Source: JAGNHN01 sp964590645 (GTDB lineage: Bacteria > Bacteroidota > Bacteroidia > Bacteroidales > JAGNHN01). Taken from it: a stretch of DNA of 64,000 bases. Under the pieces are notes generated by a model. The model worked only from the letters and a program-made list of their open reading frames with translations. It searched no databases and was not told where the DNA came from. This document shows, piece by piece, positions 46,171 through 54,565 of this stretch. The translations under genes and the position numbers were made by a program. Each line of letters begins with the position of its first letter. Position 1 is the first letter of the stretch. The DNA lies in assembly GCA_964590645.1 (NCBI GenBank), contig CAZPYJ010000002.1, positions 161,463-225,462 of the forward strand, in the 5' to 3' direction.

Positions 46171-46178
46171 TAATTTTG
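46171..46178 (+). promoter_or_regulatory. Candidate -7 element (TAATTTTG) before the DUF2892 gene
   Basis: TAATTTTG matches TAnnTTTG 58 bases before the ATG. TTTG at 46153-46156 lies 14 bases away, shorter than the ideal 19. Confidence 0.35.
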
Positions 46179-46236
46179 ATCAAATATCTGATTAAATTGT
46201 TTACCTGCTGTCCTAACCCAAAAAACCAATCCTCTT

Positions 46237-46449
46237 ATGAAAAAAAATGTAGGCCGAGCTGACACCCTGATCCGTGGTCTGATTGCCGTCTTGATTGCGA
46301 TTCTGATCATCAATGGATCCATTACGGGTACCCTTGCCATTATATTGGGCATTATCGCCGGGGTGCTCCTGATTACCGGACTGGTAGGTTTCTGCGGACT
46401 CTATGCGATCTTCGGCATCCGCACCTGTCCGATAAAGAAGAAGGATTAA
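46237..46449 (+). CDS. DUF2892 small membrane protein (YgaP-like transmembrane)
   Basis: A 70-residue protein of the DUF2892 type. The start KKNVGRADTLIRGLIAVLIAI is characteristic, two hydrophobic helices follow, and it ends FGIRTCPIKKKD. It is likely in the inner membrane; the function is unknown, though related segments are fused to rhodanese domains elsewhere. Its stop overlaps the stop of the convergent tadA gene by four bases. Confidence 0.85.
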   Translation: MKKNVGRADTLIRGLIAVLIAILIINGSITGTLAIILGIIAGVLLITGLVGFCGLYAIFGIRTCPIKKKD

Positions 46450-46892
46450 TCTCTCTTTTTCCGGAAGAAGTCTTTCAACAATTCACTGCTTTCTTCTGCC
46501 AGAATGCCTTCTGATACTTTAATGTTGCCAGGAATGGCTTTCCTGCTGAATGTGCTGTATCCTTTTTTGGGATCCTTTGCACCAATGACAATGCGATCCA
46601 GCTGTGCCCAGGCCAAAGCACCTGCGCACATCAGGCAGGGCTCCAGGCTCACATAAAGCGTACATCCGCTCAGGTATTTAGCCCCAAGGTATTGCGCTGC
46701 TGCGGTAATCGCCTGGATTTCAGCGTGGGCAGTGACATCCTGCAGTTGTTCGGTGAGATTGTGCCCCCGTGCGATAATGGTGTCGTCCAATACGATCACC
46801 GCACCTACCGGTACCTCATCCGCGTCAAAGGCCTTTCTGGCTTCTTTCAGCGCCTCGCGCATAAAGAAAGTATCGTTGAGTATCTTTTCCAT
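46446..46892 (-). CDS. tadA: tRNA adenosine(34) deaminase / nucleoside deaminase
   Basis: A 148-residue zinc deaminase. The active site is visible as TAHAEIQAI (HAE) and SLEPCLMCAGAL (PCxxC). TadA converts A34 to inosine in tRNA-Arg; related cytosine or guanine deaminases are similar, but the length and the preceding GAVIVLDDTIIARGHN fit TadA. It ends tail-to-tail against the DUF2892 gene and lies four bases after the symporter gene on the same strand. Confidence 0.9.
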   Translation of the reverse strand: MEKILNDTFFMREALKEARKAFDADEVPVGAVIVLDDTIIARGHNLTEQLQDVTAHAEIQAITAAAQYLGAKYLSGCTLYVSLEPCLMCAGALAWAQLDRIVIGAKDPKKGYSTFSRKAIPGNIKVSEGILAEESSELLKDFFRKKRD

Positions 46893-46896
46893 CTTC

Positions 46897-48105
46897 CTAT
46901 ACTTTCAGCTTTTCACCCTCCGATCGGGCGATGATGACGGCGCCGCAGGAATCGCTCCATACATTGGTGGCGGTGCGGAACATATCCAGGATACGATCTA
47001 CGGCTAAGACCAGTCCAACCCCTTCCAGGGGTAAACCCACAGCAGTCAGTACCACACTGATCATCACCAGTCCGGCCATCGGGATACCGGCCGCACCGAT
47101 GGAAGCAAGCAAAGCGGTAAGCACCACCACCGCCTGCTGGGTAATACTCAGATCAACGCCATAAGCCTGGGCAATGAACATCGCCACCACACATTCGTAC
47201 AAAGCCGTGCCGTCCATATTAATCGTGGCTCCCAGCGGCAGGGTGAAGCTGGTGATCTTGGGCGACACCCCGCTCTTATGCTCTACAGCATCCATTGTCA
47301 GCGGGAGGGTAGCCCCGGAGGAAGAGGTGGAAAAGGCGGTCAACAGCGGAGTGGTAAGCGCTCTGAAGTGCTTCAGGGGGTTCACCTTGCCAATCAGTCG
47401 CAGCAGCAATGGAAGGGTAATGAAAGCGTGCAGGCTCAGTCCCAGCAGCACTACCCCCATATATTTGCCCATACTTTGCACCAGGGCAAGCAAGTCCTTT
47501 TGCTCTGAAACGACTTCAGCCACTATCCCAAAAATCCCCAAGGGTGTAAAAAGAATGACGAAATGGGTCACCTGCATCATCACTTCAAAAACCGCATTGA
47601 AGAAATCACTGATGGTATTCTTGAAGCGGGTTTTTACACGGGTTGAAAAGAAGCCAAAGAGCATAGCGAAAAAGATGATGCTCAGCATATCGCTGCGGGT
47701 GAAGGCGGCAAATATGTTTTCCGGGATCAATTCAATCAGGGTGCGGGAGAGGGGTTGGTGCCCGGCTATCCCTTCCACCTCGCGGGCCAGGTTCAGGTCG
47801 GCACCGATGCCGGGCTGAATCAGGTTCACAAAAAACAATCCCGTCAAAATGGCGAAAGTGCTGGTGGTGACGTAGTAGATTATGGTCTTGAATCCAAGAC
47901 GGCCCAGGTTGGAGGCCGAGCCGATATTGACTACTCCTGCCACAAGCGAGCTGAAAATCAGCGGGATGATGATCATTTTGAGTGCCCGGAGAAAGACTTC
48001 TCCCATCCAGCTGACCCAGGGGACATAATCTTTGGCATACATTCCAAACAGGACAGCAAGCACCAGGGCGATGAGGATCTGCCAGTGCAGCGCGGGTTTT
48101 TTCAT
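46897..48105 (-). CDS. Dicarboxylate/amino acid:cation symporter (DAACS family)
   Basis: A 402-residue inner-membrane carrier of the GltP/DctA type. Hallmarks are the serine-rich hairpin STSSSGATLPLTMDAVEHKSGV and the substrate/cation motif LPLGATINMDGTALYECV, with eight hydrophobic segments. The substrate (glutamate, aspartate or C4-dicarboxylate) is not decided by the sequence. It is followed by tadA after only four bases. Confidence 0.94.
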   Translation of the reverse strand: MKKPALHWQILIALVLAVLFGMYAKDYVPWVSWMGEVFLRALKMIIIPLIFSSLVAGVVNIGSASNLGRLGFKTIIYYVTTSTFAILTGLFFVNLIQPGIGADLNLAREVEGIAGHQPLSRTLIELIPENIFAAFTRSDMLSIIFFAMLFGFFSTRVKTRFKNTISDFFNAVFEVMMQVTHFVILFTPLGIFGIVAEVVSEQKDLLALVQSMGKYMGVVLLGLSLHAFITLPLLLRLIGKVNPLKHFRALTTPLLTAFSTSSSGATLPLTMDAVEHKSGVSPKITSFTLPLGATINMDGTALYECVVAMFIAQAYGVDLSITQQAVVVLTALLASIGAAGIPMAGLVMISVVLTAVGLPLEGVGLVLAVDRILDMFRTATNVWSDSCGAVIIARSEGEKLKV

Positions 48106-48168
48106 TGGATAAAAGTATGAATTTCACCAAACAGGCTGGAGATTCAGACGCAGAAAGCAATTACGACA

Positions 48169-48900
48169 TTAAAACAGTTCCGGCGCATATCGCCGCAGGC
48201 GTTTTTCTGCCTGGCGGTGGCCGGGATACAGTTGTTCCAGAAAGGCGTGAAAGTGATCGCTGTGGTTGGGGTGTTTCAGATGGGCCAGTTCGTGCAGGAT
48301 AACATAATCGATGAGTTCTTCCGGCAGGCGCAAGAGGTGCGCATTCAGGTTGATGATCCCCTGGGTGGAGCAGGAACCCCAGCGACGCTTATTTACCCTG
48401 ATATTGACATCTTTAAAGGGTAGCCCGTGTTTACGGGACAGTTCGAATGTGCGGGGGATCAGGTACACAAAGGCTTCTCTGCGTAAGACCTCTTCCACCA
48501 GTTTTCTGCAGATATTTTGTATCTGCTCATTCTCCGCCGGAAGATGTTCTGGGTAATGCACCTCCATCTTTCCATCGCCCCGTTTTACCAGTATATCGTA
48601 TCGCTTTTCAGCATACATATAGAACTGATGATTGCGGGTAGAGAAATGGATGCCCGGCACAAAGACCGTCTTCCTGAGGCCCGTCTGTTCCCTGGCCGCC
48701 TTTTTCTCGCGAATCCAATCCTGACGGCTCAACAGAAAATCTTCCGCAGCTTTTACGGAGGTGCCTGGCGGCAGGATCACGGCAAGACTGCCACTGGCGT
48801 CCACCTGCAAGCGCATCCGGCGGGCGCGCGTACTCTGGCGAAACTCAACCTCGCCAATGCCCCCATAGCTTACCCGCTTCTTTTTAATGTAATGTCCCAT
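48169..48900 (-). CDS. YgjP-like (M48/WLM-related) metallopeptidase-domain protein
   Basis: A 243-residue protein from the ATG at 48900 (MGHYIKKKRVSYGG), preferred because it is close behind a -7 element; the frame is open 17 codons further up. The zinc motif is YVILHELAHLKHPNHSDHFHAFLEQ, with the upstream RRWGSCSTQGIINLNAHLLRLP typical of YgjP/DUF45 proteins. These are predicted cytosolic metal-dependent hydrolases; in other bacteria they often accompany restriction-modification genes, but none is here. Confidence 0.9.
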   Translation of the reverse strand: MGHYIKKKRVSYGGIGEVEFRQSTRARRMRLQVDASGSLAVILPPGTSVKAAEDFLLSRQDWIREKKAAREQTGLRKTVFVPGIHFSTRNHQFYMYAEKRYDILVKRGDGKMEVHYPEHLPAENEQIQNICRKLVEEVLRREAFVYLIPRTFELSRKHGLPFKDVNIRVNKRRWGSCSTQGIINLNAHLLRLPEELIDYVILHELAHLKHPNHSDHFHAFLEQLYPGHRQAEKRLRRYAPELF

Positions 48901-48906
48901 CGGCGG

Positions 48907-48914
48907 CAAAACTA
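48907..48914 (-). promoter_or_regulatory. Candidate -7 element (TAGTTTTG) for the YgjP-like gene
   Basis: Minus-strand TAGTTTTG ends seven bases before the chosen ATG at 48900. If it is used, the transcript would be nearly leaderless, or a GTG/TTG further in could be the true start. No clear -33 element. Confidence 0.3.
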
Positions 48915-48971
48915 AATAAAAGTCGTAGAGGAAAGCAGTGCTAACTGACAAATAAGGAAACAGGGAAAACG

Positions 48972-48979
48972 TATCTTTG
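48972..48979 (+). promoter_or_regulatory. Candidate -7 element (TATCTTTG) for the secreted BNR protein
   Basis: TATCTTTG matches the consensus fully and ends 19 bases before the ATG at 48999. The -33 box is not evident. Confidence 0.42.
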
Positions 48980-48998
48980 GTTAATAAAATCAGCTGGT

Positions 48999-50540
48999 AT
49001 GCGCTTTTTTTTCCTCCTTCTCTCCTTCCTCTTATCCCTCTCTCTTCAAGCCCAGTGGCCGCATCCGAATATTCTGATGAGTGCGCCGGGTTATACCAAT
49101 GAGCCTTGCATTGCCCTCAACCCCGACAACCCGATGGAGATGGTGGCCGGAGCCAACATTAACAATGTTTATACGTCCACCGACGGCGGATGGAACTGGA
49201 GCCAGTCTTCATTGAGCAGCAGCTACGGAGTATGGGGTGATCCTGTCGTCATCCCCGGACTGAATGGTCGTTTCTACTATTTCCATCTTTCCAATCCTCC
49301 GCAGGGCCAGTGGATCGACCGCATCGTTTGCCAATGGATCGACAGCATTGGAGGGAGCTGGGCCGACGGAACCTATATGGGACTGAATCCTCCCAAGGTT
49401 CAGGATAAAGAATGGGGTATTTTGGACCGCAGCAACGGGAATATTTATGTGAGCTGGACCCAATTTGACAACTATGGAAGTGCATCGCCTGCGGACAGTA
49501 CAGTCATTCTCTTTTCCCGTTCCCTCGATGAGGCGCAAAGCTGGAGTACACCGGTAAGGCTGAGCCAGGTGGCCGGGGATTGTATTGACAGCGACAACAC
49601 CACCGAAGGCGCTGTCCCTGCCGTAGGGCCGAATGGGGAGGTTTATGTGTCCTGGTCGGGTCCGGCCGGGATCCGTTTCGACCGTTCCCTGGATCAGGGA
49701 CAAACCTGGCTGACGAATGACATTCTGATCGCGAACCACGTCGGCGGATGGGATCAGGATGTAAGCGGGATTTCCCGTTGCAACGGAATGCCTGTCACGA
49801 TTTGTGACACCGGAAACTCGCCCTGGCAGGGCAATATATATGTTTGCTGGAGCGACGAAAGATCGGGGAGCGGGGATATTGATGTTTGGGTGAGCCGCTC
49901 TTCCAATCAGGGCAACAGCTGGAGCAGTCCGGTGAGAGTTAACCAGGATGGGCCCGGGAACGATCAGTTCTTCCCCTGGATCTCGGTGGATCCGGCTACG
50001 GGCTGGCTGTGGGTAGTGTTTTACGACCGAAGGAACCACATCGACGATTATACCGATGTCTTTCTTGCGGTTTCCCAGGACGGAGGGCAGAGCTGGCAGG
50101 ACTTCAAAATAAGCGAAACCCCTTTCCTGCCTTATTCCAGTGTTTTCTTTGGGGACTATACACATATCGTTGCATATAACAATGTGGTCAGGCCGGTATG
50201 GAACAGGATGGACAATGGGGTGAACAGCATCTGGACCGCCATCGTGAACACGACCCTGGTAGGGATGCCGGAAGAGGTTCGCCCCGAAGCCGAGGCCAAT
50301 ATCTACCCGAATCCCGCCACCGAAGAAGTCTTTTTTTCCTTCAGATTGCGCCACCCGGGCAAGGTCAACTTAAAACTTGTGGATGCTTCGGGCAAGACTG
50401 TAGACGTGATCCTGCTGAATGCGGATCGTTCGTCCGGACGTCACATCATCCGTTATCCGGTGCAAACACTGGCAGAAGGCCTGTACACCTTCGTCCTCGA
50501 AGGTCCGGAAGGAGTGATTACCAGGAAGGTGGTTAAGTGA
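48999..50540 (+). CDS. Secreted BNR/sialidase-fold protein with T9SS type A sorting domain
   Basis: A 513-residue protein with signal peptide FFLLLSFLLSLSLQAQ. The body is a propeller with Asp-box turns (STDGGWNWSQSS, SLDQGQTWLTND, SSNQGNSWSSPV, SQDGGQSWQDFK). The last 75 residues form a T9SS sorting domain: NIYPNPATEEVFFSFRLRH, VNLKLVDASGKTVDVIL, GLYTFVLEGPEGVITRKVVK. The known sialidase catalytic arginine-triad pattern is not evident, so glycosidase activity is uncertain. It should be exported through the outer membrane by T9SS and attached or released after removal of the tail. Confidence 0.9.
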   Translation: MRFFFLLLSFLLSLSLQAQWPHPNILMSAPGYTNEPCIALNPDNPMEMVAGANINNVYTSTDGGWNWSQSSLSSSYGVWGDPVVIPGLNGRFYYFHLSNPPQGQWIDRIVCQWIDSIGGSWADGTYMGLNPPKVQDKEWGILDRSNGNIYVSWTQFDNYGSASPADSTVILFSRSLDEAQSWSTPVRLSQVAGDCIDSDNTTEGAVPAVGPNGEVYVSWSGPAGIRFDRSLDQGQTWLTNDILIANHVGGWDQDVSGISRCNGMPVTICDTGNSPWQGNIYVCWSDERSGSGDIDVWVSRSSNQGNSWSSPVRVNQDGPGNDQFFPWISVDPATGWLWVVFYDRRNHIDDYTDVFLAVSQDGGQSWQDFKISETPFLPYSSVFFGDYTHIVAYNNVVRPVWNRMDNGVNSIWTAIVNTTLVGMPEEVRPEAEANIYPNPATEEVFFSFRLRHPGKVNLKLVDASGKTVDVILLNADRSSGRHIIRYPVQTLAEGLYTFVLEGPEGVITRKVVK

Positions 50541-50592
50541 CAGGAGGAGGAGGATTATACCTTTCCCTTCTTAGCGCCCGGGCAGGAATGAT

Positions 50593-51372
50593 TCAGCCAG
50601 AGGAATGCGCTGCATCCGGTTCGAAATGCTTCAATTCGAAGTTCTTTCCATCAAAAACCCCATAGGTATAATGCATCAGCCAGTCGCCCAGCAGGATAAG
50701 CCGGGTTTGGGCATTGAGGGAATGCACCAGCGGGCGGTGTCGGTGGCCAAAGACAAAATATTTTACTTCCGGATGTGAGCTTATTTTTTCTCTGGCAAAG
50801 CGGACGATCATTTCCGATTCCGGATCAGGATACTTCAATTGGTTTTTCTCCCGGGCTAGATTGGCCAGGCGACTTTTTCCGGAGAAATACAATCCCATCC
50901 GGGTGCCCAGGTCAGGATGGAGCCAGCGGAAGAGAAACTGACACAGCCTGCACTCAAACACCTTTTTCAGGACTTTATATCCCTGGTCACCGGGCCCCAG
51001 TCCATCTCCGTGGGCCAGGTAGAATGCCGTATCGTCAAAGTAAATGACTTCAGGATTGCGGTGCAGCTGTATTCCTATTTCTTCCTCCAGGTAGTCAAAA
51101 GCCCAGATGTCGTGATTGCCGCGAAAGAGGTGAATGGAAATTCCGGCATCGCTCAATGCGGCAAGCTTTCCAAAGAGTCGGGCATAACCCTTTGGAACCA
51201 CGGTCTTGTATTCAAACCAGAAATCGAAGAGGTCGCCCATCAGGAAAATGGCCTCCGCTTCTTTTTCAATGCTCTCCAGCCAGCCAATGAATCGGGCCTC
51301 ACGCTGCCGGCTGGATTCCTTGTCGGGGATACCAAAATGAAAGTCGGATACGAAATAGACCTTGCCTTTCAT
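50593..51372 (-). CDS. lpxH: UDP-2,3-diacylglucosamine diphosphatase
   Basis: A 259-residue metallophosphoesterase making lipid X in lipid A synthesis at the inner membrane. Metal-binding motifs in order: SDFHFG, GDLFDFWFEY, FRGNHD, LAHGDG and FGHRHRP. The spacing and the WFEY stretch fit LpxH of Bacteroidota rather than generic phosphatases. The start overlaps the end of the thioredoxin-like gene by four bases, and lpxK lies further up the same strand, so the run includes two lipid A genes. Confidence 0.92.
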   Translation of the reverse strand: MKGKVYFVSDFHFGIPDKESSRQREARFIGWLESIEKEAEAIFLMGDLFDFWFEYKTVVPKGYARLFGKLAALSDAGISIHLFRGNHDIWAFDYLEEEIGIQLHRNPEVIYFDDTAFYLAHGDGLGPGDQGYKVLKKVFECRLCQFLFRWLHPDLGTRMGLYFSGKSRLANLAREKNQLKYPDPESEMIVRFAREKISSHPEVKYFVFGHRHRPLVHSLNAQTRLILLGDWLMHYTYGVFDGKNFELKHFEPDAAHSSG

Positions 51373-52562
51373 TGCATTGCTTGCTTGGATTCCAGAAACT
51401 CCTCCACCCTTTGTAAGCTGAATGCACGCAGCTGGATCATCCCCGATTCGTCAAGGAGATAATATACCGGCAATTGCATTTCAGGGAGATACCTTCTGGT
51501 CAGGGGCGAATCGCTGCCGAGGAGTTCCGAAACATTGATTCCGTCGAGCCCATCGAGCCGGACGGCAGCCTGCCAGGCTTCGCGATTGTTGTCCATCGAA
51601 ACAGAAACCAGGGCAATCCGGGGATATTTTTTTCGAAAGCTTTTCATTTTCAGGTTCTCCCGGCGGCTCTCCGCATCGGTGGCAGCCCAGAAATGAACCA
51701 GGACGTTTTGTCCCTGCAAACGGCTGAGAGAAAAGGTCTGTCCGTTTATATCAGGCAAGCTGATTTCTCCGAATGCCTTGCCGGGAGTAAGCCCTTGCAG
51801 AGCCTGCTCTCTTTCATAGATGCTGCGTTCAACGAAGGCAAGCCTTTCACGGAGGTCGAGGGTATGGATGTTATCGGGGAAGCGATGGGCCAGTTTTCCA
51901 GCCATTCGGGCCATCAGCGTCAGATCCTTTTCCTCATCAAAAAGGCGCTGCTGTCCAAAGCGCTGGTTAAACAGGAAGACGCTGAAAAGGGAGGTGTCAT
52001 TCTCCCGGATCAGGCTTTCCACCCAGCTGCGGTGATGGTGTACGAGGGCATAATACGCTGAGTCCAGTCTTTCTCTGATCTGCGGAAAATCCTCCAATCC
52101 CCGTGATTCCCTGAACACCCTTCCCAGGGAATCCAGGACCTTCTCGTCGGCGGCTTTCCGATGGAAGTAGCGATCCAATGCCCGGCTGGCCTCAGGGCCT
52201 TCCACAAGGGGAATGCCTTCTTCGCCCCCGGGGAACCGGATTTGCAAGGGCTGGCCGGGTATGGCGTACACCAGGACAGACTTTCCACGGATATCTCGGA
52301 GAAGATAGAGCCCGGGATTGTCAGCATCAATGTGAAAGCCTTCTTTTAACCTGTCCAGACTTAGCATAGAATCCAGTCTCTGTGTTTCTCTCACCTTGAG
52401 CTCATCCAGGTAGATAGGACCTTCGAAGAAGGTATTTTCTTCCAGGCGGATGATGATCTCCCCTTCATTTTTCTCCTGTTGGCAGGAAGTCAGGAGCATT
52501 AAGCCTGCAATGAATAAGACCAGGGTCTTATTCAATATTTGTACACCTGAGTAATTCTTCAT
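51369..52562 (-). CDS. TlpA/DUF4369-like lipoprotein with a cysteine-less thioredoxin site
   Basis: A 397-residue lipoprotein from the ATG at 52562 (signal with lipobox GLMLLTSC); a start 14 codons further up would enter the neighbouring gene. The front resembles DUF4369, the middle is helical, and the carboxy part is a thioredoxin fold: GKAFGEISLPDINGQTFSLSRL, VLVHFWAATDAESRRENLKM, LPVYYLLDESGMIQLRAF. Where redox-active relatives have WCxxC, this has WAATDAES, so both cysteines are gone while the cis-proline loop remains. It may be a scaffold or binding protein. It is translationally coupled to lpxH. Confidence 0.82.
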   Translation of the reverse strand: MKNYSGVQILNKTLVLFIAGLMLLTSCQQEKNEGEIIIRLEENTFFEGPIYLDELKVRETQRLDSMLSLDRLKEGFHIDADNPGLYLLRDIRGKSVLVYAIPGQPLQIRFPGGEEGIPLVEGPEASRALDRYFHRKAADEKVLDSLGRVFRESRGLEDFPQIRERLDSAYYALVHHHRSWVESLIRENDTSLFSVFLFNQRFGQQRLFDEEKDLTLMARMAGKLAHRFPDNIHTLDLRERLAFVERSIYEREQALQGLTPGKAFGEISLPDINGQTFSLSRLQGQNVLVHFWAATDAESRRENLKMKSFRKKYPRIALVSVSMDNNREAWQAAVRLDGLDGINVSELLGSDSPLTRRYLPEMQLPVYYLLDESGMIQLRAFSLQRVEEFLESKQAMQ

Positions 52563-52587
52563 TGCAATCAAATTCGGGAATATCATT

Positions 52588-53415
52588 TCAGGTTTGCTGA
52601 ACATCCATCCTATGGATTAGCCCGAGCACCAGGCTGGCCAGACGGGGTTCTGCGGCCCGTGCGGCGCGCACCACTTCTTCGTGGCTGATCTCCCGAATGC
52701 GCCCTTCCACGCCCAGGTCGGTGATTACGCTCAGGGCAAATACCCTCATCCCGAGATGACGTGCGGCGATATTTTCCGGCACGGTGGACATTCCCACGGC
52801 ATCGGCACCAAGGATGCGAATCATCCGGTATTCCGCCGGAGTCTCATAAACAGGCCCTGTCACTGCGGCATAGACACCCCGGTGTATCTTAAGTTCCTGC
52901 TTTTCAGCTTCCTCGGCGGCCATCCTGACCAGGCCCGGGTCGTAAGCATTGCTCATATCCGGAAAACGGGGGCCGAGGTTTTCGTCGTTGGGCCCGATCA
53001 GCGGATTGGTTCCCATTAGATTTATGTGGTCGGTGATGATCATCAGGTCGCCCACTTCAAAGCTGGGGTTAACCCCGCCGGAGGCATTGGAAAGGAAGAG
53101 GGTTTCTACTCCAAGCGCTTTTAGCACACGGATTGGATAAATCACCTGGGAGATGGGGTAGCCCTCATAATAATGAAAGCGCCCTTGCATTGCCACCACT
53201 GCCTTTCCGGAAATATGCCCGAAGATCAGCTTGCCTTCGTGCCCTGATACTGTGGACACGGGAAAATGCGGAAGGTCTCCGTATGGGATTTCCGCTTCAA
53301 TCGATATTTCTTTAACAAAATCTCCTAATCCACTGCCTAAAATGACTCCCAGCTGGGGCTCAAGTCGGGTCAGGTTTCGGATGTAAAGAAGGCTCTCTTC
53401 TATTTTGCTCAACAT
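52588..53415 (-). CDS. Purine-nucleoside phosphorylase (trimeric type)
   Basis: A 275-residue enzyme splitting purine nucleosides with phosphate for salvage. Visible signatures are LGVILGSGLGDFVKEI, FPVSTVSGHEGKLIFGHISG, VAMQGRFHYYEGYPISQV and the base-binding part GVYAAVTGPVYETPAEYRMI with the late VITDLGVEG. The amino end (MLSKIEESLLYIRN) aligns with relatives, so its 56-base overlap with the 3' end of lpxK is probably real. It lies 25 bases upstream of the thioredoxin-like gene. Confidence 0.95.
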   Translation of the reverse strand: MLSKIEESLLYIRNLTRLEPQLGVILGSGLGDFVKEISIEAEIPYGDLPHFPVSTVSGHEGKLIFGHISGKAVVAMQGRFHYYEGYPISQVIYPIRVLKALGVETLFLSNASGGVNPSFEVGDLMIITDHINLMGTNPLIGPNDENLGPRFPDMSNAYDPGLVRMAAEEAEKQELKIHRGVYAAVTGPVYETPAEYRMIRILGADAVGMSTVPENIAARHLGMRVFALSVITDLGVEGRIREISHEEVVRAARAAEPRLASLVLGLIHRMDVQQT

Positions 53416-54451
53416 AATCCAGGATCATTTGGTCAAAGTCCTTACCGTCTTCATTGTGAAAGCGCACCCTGATTGGGATATAGCATAACGGAACATCGCC
53501 GAGCAAAGATAAGAGATTTGTACTGAGCAGGCGCACCGCATCCTTCTCGGTAGTCACAAGCACCTTTTTGCGTACAAGGTGATCGTCAAAGACTTTCCGG
53601 ATGCGGGCGATATCCGCCGGAGTATAAGGATGGTGATCGCGGTACTTCAGGGTGATGACTTCGGTGAATTGTCTGCGCAGGTGGTCTTCCAAAGGATAAG
53701 GATTGGCAATGCCGGCAAACAGAAAAGCAGCGTTTATCCCCGACCAGTTGATGTTATGGGCTGATGGCGTGAGGGGAACAGCCTGGTCATAAGCAATACT
53801 GGAGAAGAAGAGTTTCTGCCAGGGTTCCGGAGATAGTTCTTCCATCAGCCTGCGGCGGGTAATCGGCGAGAATACCTCAGGGGTCTTGGTCACGACAATA
53901 ATGTCTGCCCTTTTGGCTCCGGAGACAGCTTCGCGCAGGTGACCTGCCGGAAGCAGCAGGTCGTTGACGTAGAGGGAATGAAAATCGGTCAGCAATATCT
54001 GTAAACCGGGCCTGATCCTTCGATGCTGCATTGCATCGTCCAGCAATATGACCTCCGGAGGATCCTCCAGGTTCAATAATGCGCTTACCCCCAGATTTCT
54101 GTCTTCGGATACCGCTACCAGTAAGTTGGAAAATTTACGCTGATATTGCATCGGCTCGTCTCCGATATCCTGATAAGCGTCTTCGTTCACAGCAAGGCGA
54201 TAGCCTTTCGATTTTCTTCCATACCCGCGGCTCAGGGTGGCAATCCGGTACTTATCCTGCAACAATCGGATCAGATACTCTACGTGGGGGGTTTTTCCTG
54301 TTCCTCCGGCCACCAGATTACCTACGCTGATGATAGGAAGAGGATGGGATTGCTGGCGAATGATTCCCCAGTCGAACATACGATTCCTGATACGGACGAT
54401 CAGGCCGTAGAGCAATGCAAAAGGAAGCAATAGTATCTGCCGCAGAACCAC
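53360..54451 (-). CDS. lpxK: Tetraacyldisaccharide 4'-kinase
   Basis: Adds the 4'-phosphate to lipid A precursor at the inner membrane. The P-loop is ISVGNLVAGGTGKTPHVEYLI, with RGYGRKSKGYRL, GDEPMQYQRKF and LLDDAMQHRRIRP following. I start it at the GTG at 54451 because MVLRQILLLPFALLYGLIVRIRN is how LpxK normally begins; an in-frame ATG at 54556 would add 35 residues unlike the family. With GTG the length is 363 residues. Its 3' end overlaps the purine nucleoside phosphorylase gene by 56 bases, and lpxH follows two genes later. Confidence 0.92.
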   Translation of the reverse strand: MVLRQILLLPFALLYGLIVRIRNRMFDWGIIRQQSHPLPIISVGNLVAGGTGKTPHVEYLIRLLQDKYRIATLSRGYGRKSKGYRLAVNEDAYQDIGDEPMQYQRKFSNLLVAVSEDRNLGVSALLNLEDPPEVILLDDAMQHRRIRPGLQILLTDFHSLYVNDLLLPAGHLREAVSGAKRADIIVVTKTPEVFSPITRRRLMEELSPEPWQKLFFSSIAYDQAVPLTPSAHNINWSGINAAFLFAGIANPYPLEDHLRRQFTEVITLKYRDHHPYTPADIARIRKVFDDHLVRKKVLVTTEKDAVRLLSTNLLSLLGDVPLCYIPIRVRFHNEDGKDFDQMILDYVEQNRREPSLHPKPDPT

Positions 54452-54510
54452 GGCGACGAAGTTACAAAGGAATCTGCTTCTTTTCAAAAAGGCTATTATT
54501 ATGATATGAT

Positions 54511-54518
54511 TAATTTTG
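54511..54518 (+). promoter_or_regulatory. Candidate -7 element (TAATTTTG) for the nif3-like gene
   Basis: TAATTTTG matches TAnnTTTG 47 bases before the ATG at 54566, within the divergent gap to lpxK. The -33 side is T-rich (TTTTC) but lies about 25 bases away. Confidence 0.38.
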
Positions 54519-54565
54519 TGGGAGATAGAAATCTGCAGCGTGTACCTTAAATTCAAGCCAGCCTT

